From contig SIJG01000016.1 of NCBI GenBank assembly GCA_023374025.1, positions 1,220,642 through 1,284,641 of the forward strand: a DNA stretch of 64,000 nucleotides. Reading direction: 5' to 3'. Below are positions 12,248-33,888 of the stretch, piece by piece. The stretch comes from Heterodera schachtii. Lineage: Eukaryota > Nematoda > Chromadorea > Rhabditida > Heteroderidae. Numbering within the stretch: the first letter of the stretch is position 1; every line of letters begins with the position of its first letter. The notes below the pieces were generated by a model. That model was given only the letters and a program-made list of their open reading frames with translations. It ran no database searches and was not told the origin of the DNA. Both the position numbers and the translations under genes were made by a program.

Positions 12248-13610
12248 ATGTTCCCTCTCATTCTGTTGCCTGTCCAAATCGTTCTGATCGTCCTCAGTGC
12301 TCTGTTTGTCATCATCTCACAATGCTGTGGCTCCAAGAAGAATAGGGTCTTTGGCTTTTCGTTTTCTGCTAATTTTGCTAATGCCATCCCCCCAATTAAG
12401 GCTATGGAGCAGTTCCTCAAGCAGGAGAATCTCGACTACCAAGTACAGTCGCGCGACTTCATGAACGAGGCCAACTCATTGGAGGACTTTTTCGGCAAAG
12501 TGGTGATGGACAACATCGTATACGAGAAGAAGGTGCGTTTGGCATCTGATCACCAATCTGTCACTGTTGATCTGTCTCATTGGGTCTTCTGTTCCTGATC
12601 ATTTAGGGCTTTGAATTTGCATGTTTTTGTGTGATATTTGTGGTCATTGATCACGATTATGGCATGCATTTATGCGCATATTCCGAATCGAACAAAAAGT
12701 CGAAAATCCATATTTTTACTCAAAATTGATTCAAGCAAAATTAGTTGCAAACCATATAGCATCAAAATTAGTCATCATTTTGTACATATTTTAACATACC
12801 TACATATATATTCAAAAATTGGGGGTTTCGACTTTTTGTTCGAGTTCGGGTCCACGGATTCGGAATAGGCTGCCAAAAGGCATGCCATCTTCATGATCAA
12901 AAATTAATGCTCAATTAGCTGGATATGGTTAACTGATTGGACTCATAGGATGCATTAGAGCTGAATTCGATCCATGACAGACCAATGATCCCTGAATCCT
13001 GCCCGATTCGTTAGTTTAGTGATTCTAACTTTCCTCTGTTTTCAGAAGGCTTACGCTAAGCAGCCGAACGACATGAAGGGCATCGCCGTTAATTGGGACA
13101 AATGGCCTAACGTCGCCAGAAAGGTTGAGGATGCCAATGTGGCGTCCAAGGTGGGAAACTGTGTCCCCATTTAAACAGTTTAATGACGCACAATTCGATT
13201 CCACAGACTGGCACCAAACCAATGGTCGGAAAGGCAGGCGGCGTCACTTTGTTGGGTCAGTCGACGCTGGCGGGGTCGACGCACGGCAAAACGAAAGTGC
13301 GTTCATTTTGAGGGCATTTTATTAAAAAACTAATAATAATTGAATATGTTTTAAGCGCGTTTCTCAGAAGAAGCCCGGTACCATCAGCAAACAGTTGGGC
13401 AGTGACACATCGGTGACGCAAAAATCTTCGGCTACGCTGGGCCAAAAGTCGGAGGCGGACCGGGAGAAGTCGAAGAAGGAAGAGGAGGAGACGGAAACCG
13501 AAACGGACGAGGAGGAGGAAACGACGGACAATGAGGAAGAGGAGGAAGAAGGGGAGGAAAGCGGTGATGAGAACGAAGACGACGAAGAGGAGGAGGACGA
13601 GGGAGAATAA
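12248..13610 (+). CDS. Membrane-anchored protein with acidic tail (left copy)
   Basis: Five exons join in phase 0: 12248-12346, 12401-12532, 13046-13150, 13207-13296, 13356-13610, giving about 226 residues. Residues 1-25 are a hydrophobic segment (LILLPVQIVLIVLSALFVII) followed by CCGSKKNR, which suggests a signal anchor or single transmembrane helix with a basic stop-transfer. The middle contains FLKQENLDYQVQSRDFM and IAVNWDKWPNV. The last 70 residues are almost entirely Glu/Asp with Ser/Thr/Lys. I do not recognise the family. Intron 1 starts GTCTTT, an unusual but GT donor. Intron 2 (12533-13045) is much longer than in the right copy because of a left-only insertion. It is the first gene of the duplicated block, pointing towards gene b. 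Confidence 0.7.
12651..13012. repeat. Arm-specific intron insertion, about 362 bp
   Basis: The right-arm intron goes directly from GTGGTCATTGA to AGTTTAGTGATTC; here these are separated by about 362 bp. The insert contains an inverted pair: CGAACAAAAAGTCGAAA near 12698 and TTTCGACTTTTTGTTCGAG near 12827, and GGCATGC at 12661 against GCATGCC at 12879. This is a foldback or MITE-like unit. No clear target duplication. Confidence 0.6.
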
Positions 13611-14138
13611 GAAGAGCCATGGACGAGACGACGAATGACGGAGGAAGTGATGGAAATGGCACAGTGCCAATAATGATATGGACCGTTATTTTCTGTTTTT
13701 GTTTGTTGCCTGCTGTCCACCGATTGTTTGTTATACCATAAATTTGTAGGAATAATTTTGTGCACAATATTTTATGTATACATATGAAGATAAATGTCGT
13801 GTATAAAAATGGAAACGCACTGTTCGACCTCTGCTGGTGTAAGACATTTTTTGGCCAATGATCAGCATCAGTTTTGTAAACAGATTTGCAAAAACAGTGG
13901 CCACGTAAATTGTTTGTGTTTTACAAAATTTGGTAGGAAAAAACGATTTATTGTAATTATTTAATTTTGTTTCTGCGTGATTTCATTTGGTACATGGAAC
14001 AAACAAATACAAATTTTTATGTGAAAACGTAATGGTACAATCACAACCAAACAACATTTACATAAAATATATATACAATAGACACAATAAAGCAGGGGCC
14101 GGCACTTTTATATACATACATAGACACACGTTACAACA

Positions 14139-15870
14139 TTAATATGATTTCGGCACTCTGTACAAGTCATCGTCGTCTGTACTGTCCTGCGTTGTGTTCG
14201 GCACGTTGTACAGGTCATCCTCGTCGACATCATTCTTCGGTGCACCCATCTGTTGCGCGCCGCCTTCGCCATGGTCGCTTTTCAGTGCGTCCGGCACATT
14301 GTAAATGTCATCTTCGTCAAGGGCATTGTTCGGTGTCGTCGTTCCACGATTCTGTTGCGCGTCGCCTCTGCCATGGTCGCTTTTCAGTGCGTCCGGCACA
14401 TTGTAAATGTCATCTTCGTCAAGTGCGTTCTTCGGTTTCCCATGGTCCAATGGTTGTTGCTGTTTTGGGCTGTACATGTCATCCTCCTCCTCAGCGTTCT
14501 GCTCCTCCTCATCATCAGCTTTCACTGGCTTTTGTAGCGGAATGGGCTTCACACCAGCACGTAATGGTGCAACAGGCTGCGGTGTCGGCTTCTCTTTGCG
14601 TTGCACGTTGACTTGGAACAACGGTCCACCACCAGTCGCAATTGTTGACATAGCCGGCATTTGGAATGGCAAAGGTTGTGGCGGTGAATAACGAGGATGA
14701 ATTTGCTGCTGCTGATGAGGCGGTGCATAAGGAGGATGAACAGGTTGATGGAATGGACCATGCTGGACAGGTTGATGAACTGCTTGCCCATGAACTGCTG
14801 GCGACGGAGGACGCAGAGGAGCAACAACAGGCTAAAACATTGTTGCGATTAAAAAAAGTACGGCATAAATGAGAAGCATCAGTTTTCACTTTCGCTGCTG
14901 TTAGTGGACGTTGAGGAGGATGAGGAGCCGGTCGTTTGCCCGCCGGCGAAAGTGGACGCAGTGGAAGAGCATGCTTTTTGAGAGGCGATGCAGCGGCGGC
15001 GCCTTTTTTGATCGGTTGACGAGAAGCAGCGGCAGCAGTCTTAATTGTGTTTGTAATTAGTAGACAAGACGCCACAGAAAATTGCCATTGCGGAAAACTC
15101 ACTTTGGCACCCGTTGCAGCACGTGGCAGAGGAACGGGCTTCTTGGACGGTGAAGAAAAGTCGGGCTTCTTGGGTGGCCATTTATCTTCCAGTTTCTTCT
15201 GGAGCGGCGATTTGTCCTCCGGCTCCTTCTTAAGCGGCGATTTGTCCTCCGGCTCCTTCTTAAGCGGCGATTTGTCCTCCGGCTCCTTCTTGAGTGGTGT
15301 TTTAGCGCCAGCCTTCTTCTTCAGCGAAGGTTTCGTGCCAAGCTTCTTCTTCTTGAACGGTGTTTTGGCGCCAGCTTTCTTCTTCATCGAAGGTTTCGTG
15401 CCAGCCTTCTTCTTGAACGGAGATTTTGCCTTCGATTTCTTCGTAAGCAGCGATTTATCTTCTGGCTTCTGCTCGAGGGGCGATAATGTGGCATTATCAG
15501 GCTTCTTGGGCGGTGAATAAGGAGGCGTTGTTGGAGAAATGGGCATCTTAAAGGAGAAGAAGAGTTAATCGAAAATAAGCAAAATGATAAAAAACGGCGC
15601 TATTGCAGTTTACACGACCATAAAATAATTTGACAACTATAATGGATCATAACTTTTGTTATTGAATTTTGGGTGAATTTTTTTCAACATTCGTAAACTG
15701 AGATACCAAGAATGTTTAATTTAGATGCTTCTAAAAAGTTATGATGCATTAAAATTGTCAAATTATTTTATGGTCATGTAAACTGGAATAGAGCACAAAA
15801 AACAACTCACCACTTTGGTGTACTCAGGCGAACTCTGTCGCTTCCCTTTCTTCTTCCGGCCGAAACACAT
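14139..15870 (-). CDS. Basic/proline-rich protein with DDxYxVP repeats (left copy)
   Basis: Four phase-0 exons: 15811-15870 (MCFGRKKKGKRQSSPEYTKV), 15103-15546, 14890-15039, 14139-14831; 448 residues. No signal peptide. Region 2 is Lys/Pro-rich with KK-AGAKTP / GTKPS units and three tandem 10-residue units KKEPEDKSPL. Region 3 is Ala/Lys/Pro-rich, then a Pro/Gln/His-rich stretch. The C-terminus carries five acidic tyrosine motifs (DDMYSP, three DDIYNVP/DDLYNVP, DDDLYRVP) spaced by KSDHG/GAQQ linkers, ending PKSY. YxVP motifs in acidic context resemble phosphotyrosine docking sites for SH2 proteins, so a scaffold role is possible but unproven. Family not recognised. Intron 1 holds a palindromic element. 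It lies between genes a and c, divergent from c. Confidence 0.72.
15606..15785. mobile_element. Palindromic MITE-like element in gene b intron 1 (left)
   Basis: CAGTTTACACGACCATAAAA at the left end is matched by its inverse (ending GTAAACTG at 15785). The inverted arms are 50 bp or more, around a centre near 15695. The same element is at 49947-50126 in the right arm, so it predates the inverted duplication. Confidence 0.7.
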
Positions 15871-16339
15871 TATAATAATAATTGCAGAACAACAATACAA
15901 TTGTTGAATGATTACAGAGAGAATGAAAATGAGAGTTCATTCCGTCTCTATTTATAAAGGCGTAAAGACAAAAAATGGGTAATTAATCGGCGGCACTAAT
16001 TGAAAATTGCCTGTTTAATTAATGCGTTGGGTTGATCATTTTAATAAACGGGGAGGTCAATTAAACAGGGATGGCTTGACGTTTAACTTAATGCTATATG
16101 CTTATTAATTTTACGGCTAACACTAATTGACACGAATCGCTTTTTTTGTTCAAAAAAATGTCAAATACAAATTTCAGGGAAAATTTTTTTGTATAAAAAT
16201 GGAAAATTTTATGCGTTTTCTTCACTTCAACAATTCCCTATTCTTTACAACAATTATTTGTTCGTCTCCAAGTCTCGTCCAACGTCTGCATTTATTGTTC
16301 ATCAATCCTTCATCGGTTGGCACCCGCGCGCACTTCAAA

Positions 16340-17558
16340 ATGGACGCCCTCAAAAGACTTGCGAGCCGTGCACGGCAGGTAAAAAAAGACGGATTCTAGG
16401 GAATCAATTTTTAAAAATGCTATCCCTACACATTTCAGAAATCGGCAGAGATCATCCTGAGCGCGGAGAAGACCGAAATCGGTAAGGAGGGCATTTTTGG
16501 ATTTCCAAAAATCAAAAAAAAAAAAAATTTTTTTTCCCCTTCAGGCGCCGAGCTTGAGGGACTGCTGACCAAGACAGACAAGACGGAGGAGCACATGAAG
16601 AAGCTGGTGCATGCCATCGAGGTGTACCTGCAGCCGAACCCTGGTGGACACTTGGAATTTGCAATTTTTGGAGGAAAACATTAATTTTTCCCCCAATTTT
16701 CAGCAGTCCGAGCGCTGGACCCGCGAAAGGACAAATCCGGCCGACAGAATACGTTGGACGGTCTTGGGGAGGCGATGAAGGTGTGGTTTTTGGCACATTT
16801 ACAATTAACAACACATTTTTAATGCCCTGCCAAAATTTCAGGAAGCAGCATCGAAAGCGGTGGGCGCCGAGTCGACCTTCGGAGGTGAGAGAATTTGAAT
16901 CGGAAATGCTCAATTTATTAACCCCACTAATTGCCTTTTCTGTTGCTTTTCAGCCATTCTGCTGAAGGTGTCACAGACGGAGTCCAAAATGGCAGCGGGG
17001 GAACGCCAACTCATCCAATCCGTCACCGCGCAAACCTTGGCAAGCCTCCGGCACCTCCTGGAGAACGAACTGCGCACCGTCCAGGCGTGGATTTTTGCAT
17101 TATTTTACTCAATTTCCGACAATTTTTAATCAAATCCCTCCTTTACAGAAGGAGCGCAGCGTGTTGAACAAGAAACGGTTGGATTTGGACGCGACAAAAA
17201 GCCGTTGGAAGCGCGCCTCGGACGACAAAAAACCCGCTGTACGTCGTGTGTTCATTTCGTCGCCGGGCTCCATTTTTCAACCATTGACCAATTTCACTGT
17301 TTTTTTCAGGTTGAGGCAGAGCTGCGCAAAGCCCAAGACGAATTTGACACCCAACTGGAGACCATCAGCACTGCGTTGGAAGCTCTTCAAACGGCCGTGG
17401 TGAGAATTTTGCACCCAGAAAAAAATTTTGACCAAATTTCAATTCTTTTCCAGGATCGTCAGGCTGAACAATTGGTGCAGTTCGTGGCGGCACAGATCGA
17501 ATACCACAGCACCAGCCTCAAACTTCTGAAGGACCTGAAGCGCGACTTGGGAGCCTAG
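16340..17558 (+). CDS. Endophilin-B-like BAR domain protein (left copy)
   Basis: BAR domains bind and curve membranes; endophilin-B proteins act at intracellular membranes. Nine exons join in frame (16340-16378, 16439-16481, 16545-16643, 16704-16780, 16842-16884, 16954-17084, 17149-17238, 17310-17399, 17454-17558), about 238 residues. Motifs in family order: SAEKTEIGAELEGLL, EVYLQPNP, ERQLIQSVTAQTL, VLNKKRLDLDATKSRWKRA, EAELRKAQDEFDTQLE, QAEQLVQFVAAQIEY, ending KRDLGA. Typical endophilin-B proteins continue into a C-terminal SH3 domain; here TAG follows the BAR domain and no SH3 exon is seen downstream. The intron after 17084 has a GC donor (CAG|GCGTGG), also seen in the right copy. Downstream AATAAA-like signal at about 17728. 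Confidence 0.85.
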
Positions 17559-18749
17559 TGATTGATGAGCACAACAGCAGCAGAAGAAGAAGCAGACGGA
17601 TGATGAGAGACGAATTGCCATGGAAATTCATATTGGACATACCCATATTTGTGTATTATACTGGATTAATCCAAATTGTTGCGTATGTATTACTTGTAAC
17701 TTGTACTTGTACATAATTGTATGTGTGTAATAAACACTAATTAACCCCGGCCATTTGCGGTGTTTAAAATTAGATTTGCTATTTAACAAATTTGACTTTT
17801 TCGCGACAAAATGGCGGTTAAAAAAAGACTGCATTGTCATTGCCGAAATTATGAATCACCCAAAAAAATGACAGCGTTCGGCGCTTCCAATGGTCCGCTT
17901 CAATTCCTAATTTTTGGTCAAAATGCAGTAAAATAGCAAAAACAGCGTATGTAACGTACGCACTTCACGAATCCATGGTGAAAGAGTTTTACGGATTTAT
18001 GGGCACTAATTTCTTTTTCATTTTTAAAAAACTTTTACAAAATTGAATTGCTTAGCCAATAATGGCTAGAAAAGAGAATGTTGACCAGTTTTATACTCAA
18101 ATTCTAGAAATAGAAACTTTTTTGTATGGCAGAGCAGAGAAAGAAAAACAGGAAAATAGCGCATGTCCATGTACATACAATCCGGAAAAGAAACAAAAGA
18201 ATAGTTAGAGAATATTGTTCGAATCTTCCCTTTCCTCGCCCCTCTTTCATCCCATAAATTATATATTTTCTCTATTTTTACAAAAGAACCCTTTTTGTCC
18301 GTGTTTTCATAATCTATCCCTCCGTTTAGATGTTGGGGGGGGGCGTATCCTGTCCTGCCTGCCGTGATTGGCATAATTTTTGGACTGTCCCCTCCTCGTT
18401 GAGGGACTTAAAGTTTTCAAAACCCCGTGCCATTTGTGGTGTTTAAAAATAAGTTTCGTCATTATCAAATTTGATTTTTTGCGAATCAAACGGCGCTTCC
18501 AAAAAGACTGCATTGCCAAAACAATTTTATTCTTGAAAATGAAGATAATCCGACACCAAAAACCCGACTTTTCCCCAAAAAAATGCCGGACCGGCGGGCC
18601 GGGTCGAATTACCGGGTAATAGTACCGATGGTACCCCCCCTTTTTCGAAAAACAAAATTTTTGAAATTTTTTTTCGAGTAAAAATGATATTAGGGGTTTT
18701 AAGGGTCTAAGAATCTGAATCTGACATTAATTTCGACCTATGTCGAACC
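17559..18749. other. Inner end of left arm and junction to spacer
   Basis: No gene seen. Contains the 3' flank of gene c, the empty counterpart (about 18160) of the right-arm hAT-like insertion site, a GTTGGGGGGGGG run near 18331 and, after 18425, non-duplicated DNA with GCCGGACCGGCGGGCC-type GC-rich sequence near 18585. Confidence 0.5.
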
Positions 18750-21227
<2,478 letters not shown>

Positions 21228-22798
21228 TAGAAATTTATATATCAATAAAATTAATTTAAAAAATTCTCTTAAATAATTTAATAAAAAATATACAACCGAA
21301 AAAAGTTATTTGCCAAATAAAGAAAATAAAACCTATAATTAAGTTTTTCTTGATGCTCTTTTTATGACAAAAATTTTTTAAATAGGAAGCAAATATTTTG
21401 CCTTTTCCATTGACATATTCATTCACTTACTCCAAATTTTCCCCTTCATTATTGTTTTTTTATGCCAAAAGGGGCCTCCTACGCATTTGTCAATCCAATC
21501 CCTGGCATTTTTCACATATTTTATAATCGACATGCCAGATCATCGATATTAAGCCCCACAGAAATTAATTAGAAATCGAATAAGAAGGCATTTTCATTAT
21601 CGACGAGGCCAATTCATCGGTATCAAAAAAAAATTTACTCATTTCTTCTATTCAAAATACCCTTTTGAGGAGGCAATCACTAATGCTGTCCTTGATTCAC
21701 AATCTCGAGTATGGGTCGTGAAAAGTCTCGGGTTTTTTGCGTCTCGGTATCGGGTCTTGAGTTTCGGGAACTTTTGGTCTTGGACAACACCAATAAGCAC
21801 ACCTGTTTTGCCTTCTCTTCTTCCCCAATCCAATTTGGGTCAGGCCCGGAGCCGGGCACGGATTTTATTAGGTAGGAAAGCATGGATTATGGCTTTAAGT
21901 TGATTTTAAAAGCTAATATTTTTGTTTTTATTTTTGTAAAGCTAAAAATGTGCTTCTTAAATTGAAAAAATATTTTATCTTTAAATATAGAATGATTATG
22001 CTTGCATTAGGTTAAGTATCTCTCTATTTGTATTAATTGTTCATTCATTTCTTTTTCGCCATTTATTCGAGCAGAACCAGCAATATTCTGTACTTGTGTC
22101 TCTTTGCTAGCCCTTGGGATAGGAAAATTCAAAAATTAATTTTTAAAAAGTATAATTAATTACGGCTCCGTCTACGACTTATGGACTAGCAAAATTCATT
22201 TTAATACGTATTTTCTTTTATTTTATTTGTCAAATATTACTCATTTTTAAGCAATTTTAAAGAAATTTTGTAATTTTACCAAAAAAATTCCTGAGAACTT
22301 TTGTAAAACAAAGCACAAAATTTCTTTTCATTGAAAAGAGATAATTTAAAAATTTATGTCAACTAAAAATAACATTATAATGCTTCTTTTTATAATGTTA
22401 TTCTACATCATCCCTAATCAATGGCAAAGAAACAAATATTTCCGGGAAATCTAATGACATTATTTTACTTTTAATAATTTCAATTATTTAAAAACACATA
22501 AATTTTTGGCTCATAAACCGAGACTAGAGACCGGAAAATCAAACTAGCGGATCAATTACAGGATGGAATTCAATTTTTGTCAGACAAACCTACAATTCCG
22601 CATATAAAAAATTGCAGGAGATTGATTTGAAATTCAAAAAATTTACACAAATAAATTTCGAAAAAAGTTAATAAGATAAATATTTTTAAAAATTTATTTT
22701 CTTCATCCGTTTTTGCATAAATGAATAATAAAAAACAATTCAATATAAATAATAAAAAAAAATCTTAGAAATATTAATCTGCTAAATCAAAAATGCCA
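21228..22798. other. AT-rich intergenic DNA with a TCTCGGG-type repeat
   Basis: Separates the truncated GH31 duplicate from the 3' end of the main GH31 gene. A diverged copy of the GTCTCGG repeat family is at about 21700-21790. No gene seen. Confidence 0.45.
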
Positions 22799-30990
<8,192 letters not shown>

Positions 30991-32700
30991 CGCAGAGCAG
31001 AAAAAATAATAAAAACATTTAATATTTTGCTTAAAATAAAGAATATAATATATAAAAAAAGAAAAAAAAACCTATTAAATAGTTTGATTTTTATGATTAA
31101 ATTTTATTACGTCGGAGTTTAAACAGTTTTTGGTTATATTTTCTTTAAATATTTTATCGTACACAAATTAAATGTAAAATATTAGTTATTATTTTAAATT
31201 ATGAATTAATTCAAAAAACATTTATACGTGGATTGAACAATTTTTGTCAATTTGTTTGCAAAGAAAATATAAGTAAAGGAATAAGTGGAAGTTTTGAAGG
31301 CAGAAATAAAGCAATTCTGCGAAATTTTACATTATTTGAACAGCAAACAGAGAGAGTGAACACTCAATTTTATCAATTTTATTATAAATTATTTTATTTC
31401 AAAAAGATAACCGCTTGGGAATTCTATGTGCAAAAATCTGCTGACAATTTTTGATGGGTTAATTAATGATAAAACAAAAAGAAAATTGTTAAACAAAACG
31501 CCAGTTTATGTTTGTTAATGATGAATGTGATCAGATGACACACAAAAGTAAAAAACTGTTTAGGTGGTGATGAAAGGAATTGACATAAGTATTTGCTGCA
31601 GTTTAAGTCAGAAATGAATAATATTTTGTTAAATTACATAATTACCATTTGAGAAGGAAAGAAATTTCGTTTTCATCAAAAAATAAACGTAAAAATTAAT
31701 GCAGGTGTTTTTTTTAAACTTTTATTGCTTTGAAAAAAAAAGGTTTTAAATGAATCCAAAAAGGATAATTTTTTTATTGCATTTTTATTACGAAATTTTC
31801 AAATTATACATGCTGCCATGTCAAAGTATTTTAGTTAGAAATCCCAAAAATTGAAGTGACTCATCCGTCCCTGCTGCTGGAGGGTTTGAAAAGAATTGTG
31901 AGGTGAAACGAAGAATTTTCGCGTTAAGATTTACAAAAAGATAAGCCCAAGTCATAAGAGACAAATGGCAGCAAATAGAAAATGAAGGCATAAAAAATAA
32001 AAATATTTAAAATTTCATTAATTGGTTGGACTAAAAAATGCCATAACAAAAAGTGATAGATTAAATTTTTTATGTATGCATAATCTAATTCTAATTATTT
32101 GATTAAAAAATTATTTAAATCTATCGGATTAGTTGAAACAAAAAACTATTTTTAAAATAAAAGCAGAGGTTGTAAAAGTATGGGTGTGAGAAATGGCTAG
32201 GAGTTCTCATTTCAGTCTCAAAAATGATTTTAATAAATAAATTAATTATTTTAATTGATGTTTGATGTTTTACTAATCATAAATATAATTCTAATAATAT
32301 TTGCCAAACAATTATTAAGAGTGCAATAAAATCCATAATCACATTTTACCCTTTCAATTATTTGCACTTTAATTTTGTTCATAATTATATATATTTATAT
32401 TAAAATAAATCATAATACAGACAAAATATTCTTTTTAGCCTTGTTATAGAAGGAAAATTCATTTCTTTAAATTATTTAATTGTCAATTTTTTTATTTTTA
32501 AAATAATTTAGAATATTTTCATTTGCCATCAAACCCTTAGTTGATATTTGACTTAAAATAAATAAAGCAAAAAATAAGTAAAATTTCAAAACTAGACTTT
32601 TCATTCGAAGTAATTAAGAATCTAAAATTGAAGTATTAATATATTTAGAGATATAAATTGGCTAAAGTACACATGAGTAGTTTACAAAAGCCAATCATTA
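30991..32700. other. AT-rich intergenic DNA
   Basis: Should include the promoter and any signal-peptide exon of the GH31 gene (minus strand), but I could not identify the exon. An open frame at 31233-31454 is AT-rich with no recognisable motif, so I do not call it a gene. Confidence 0.35.
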
Positions 32701-32703
32701 GGG

Positions 32704-32846
32704 GTGTAAAAAAGTCTCGGTCTGTCTTGAGTCTCGAAAGTCTCGAAGACCGAGACCGAGACTGAAAACCCGAGACTCGAGACCGAGACCAAAAAAACCC
32801 GAGACTTTTCTCGAGTCGAGTCTCGAGACCGAGAGTCTCGAACAGC
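32704..32846. repeat. GTCTCGG-type repeat cluster
   Basis: Dense repeats of GAGACCGAGAC / GTCTCGG type, with ends AGGGGTGTAAAAAAGTC and GAACAGCACTAG. Related, more decayed clusters lie at about 3465-3570 and 21700-21790. This looks like a small dispersed element; no clear target duplication. Confidence 0.55.
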
Positions 32847-32921
32847 ACTAGTAAATACTATCTTAAATATCACTTCCAGTCTCTGAAAGGATTTGGTAAT
32901 TGCCAAGTCAAAAATTAACAT

Positions 32922-33883
32922 ACCGTATTGCTCTTTTTGTCACCCCGGGGGGATTATTTTTCAACCTCCTCAGAAAGGGGGGGATTATTAGATACGGGGG
33001 GAAAAATGGAGAAGGGGGAATTATTTTTCGACAGATTTATTTAGTGTAATTTTTGAATATGTCGCCAAAAAGGTCATCGCGTCAAAAAAAATTCAAAAAT
33101 TATAGTCCAAAAACATGCTTTTTGGCATTTTGTCACTATTTACGGCATTTTTTGGAAAATTTGTTAACAAAAATGCAATAAAAACGGAAAATACACCCCT
33201 AAGAATCGACCCCAAAAATTTGAAAAAATACACCTCTAATAATTGGAAATATTTCTCAGAAATTTATCCGCTAATTTTTTTTTCTTAACAAAATTTTTGA
33301 TTTAAAAAATGTTCAATATTTGCTAAGAGGATTTTATAAAGGAAATGTACCTCATTGGCAACATCACTAGAAAAAAAAAAATATTTTTGCTCAATTTTTG
33401 GCCTGAAAATTATGTCACTATTTGTCATATTTCTGACTTTTTGCCACTATTTTGTCACTATTTTGAAGAGTCCGGCGGGAACGGGGTTCCCGCGGGAAAA
33501 CACGGGAATCCGTTCCCGTCTTTTTTGCCTGACGGGATTTTTACGGGAACGGGAAAAAAGGCGGGAACTCGTTGGGGAAGCCCACCCCGTTCATTTTCGG
33601 TTCCCTGAAAAATTTTCCCGGACTCTATTTGGGATTTTCCGTCACTAAAAGTCACATCCCTAGTCATTACTTCGGACTTTTCGCCAGTATTTTAGCATTT
33701 TTTGGTTTTTTTGAAAAAAAAAATTTCGAAAAATTAAAAATTCCATTTATCCCCCCCCCCCGGAGGGGGGGGGGGGGGATAAATGGAGACGGGGGGATTA
33801 TTTTTCAAACTCCTCAGAAAGGGCGGGATAATTGGAGACGGTGGGATTAATGAAGACGGGGTGATAAAAAGAGCAAATACGGT
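32922..33883. mobile_element. TIR element, about 962 bp, G-rich ends
   Basis: Inverted termini ACCGTATTGCTCTTTTTGTC (left) and GATAAAAAGAGCAAATACGG (right, ends 33883) are flanked by a candidate 5-bp direct repeat AACAT (32917-32921, 33884-33888). Just inside each end are G-runs with GGGATTATTTTTCAA and CTCCTCAGAAAGGG sequence. A CCCGGAACGGG-rich block lies inside at about 33475-33620. No transposase ORF. Confidence 0.6.
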
Positions 33884-33888
33884 AACAT

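Larger units (their letters stand above)
11995..18425. repeat. Left arm of large inverted duplication
   Basis: The whole stretch reappears in reverse complement at about 46310-58262, with three genes, their introns and intergenic DNA in matching order. The outer edge is at CTCTTACCCGAACTCGAGC (11999; its inverse ends near 58255). The inner edge is the GGACTGTCCCCTCC region near 18385-18420, matched near 46317-46335. Left-only sequence: about 362 bp in an intron (12651-13012). Right-only sequence: a 975-bp hAT-like element, a LINE with duplicated flanks, about 141 bp at 51965-52105, a 42-bp in-frame insert and one extra 30-bp repeat. Confidence 0.93.

Noticed and set aside
13257..13767. Long minus-strand open frames rich in Ser/Phe/Leu opposite the acidic tail of gene a
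   Set aside because: Antisense shadows of GAG/GAC codon runs; no splice structure or motifs.
15047..15520. Plus-strand open frame with SSGSFLSGDL repeats
   Set aside because: Exact antisense of the KKEPEDKSPL array of gene b; composition explains it.
31233..31454. 73-residue plus-strand frame upstream of the GH31 gene
   Set aside because: AT-rich, no motif, wrong strand for a GH31 signal exon.
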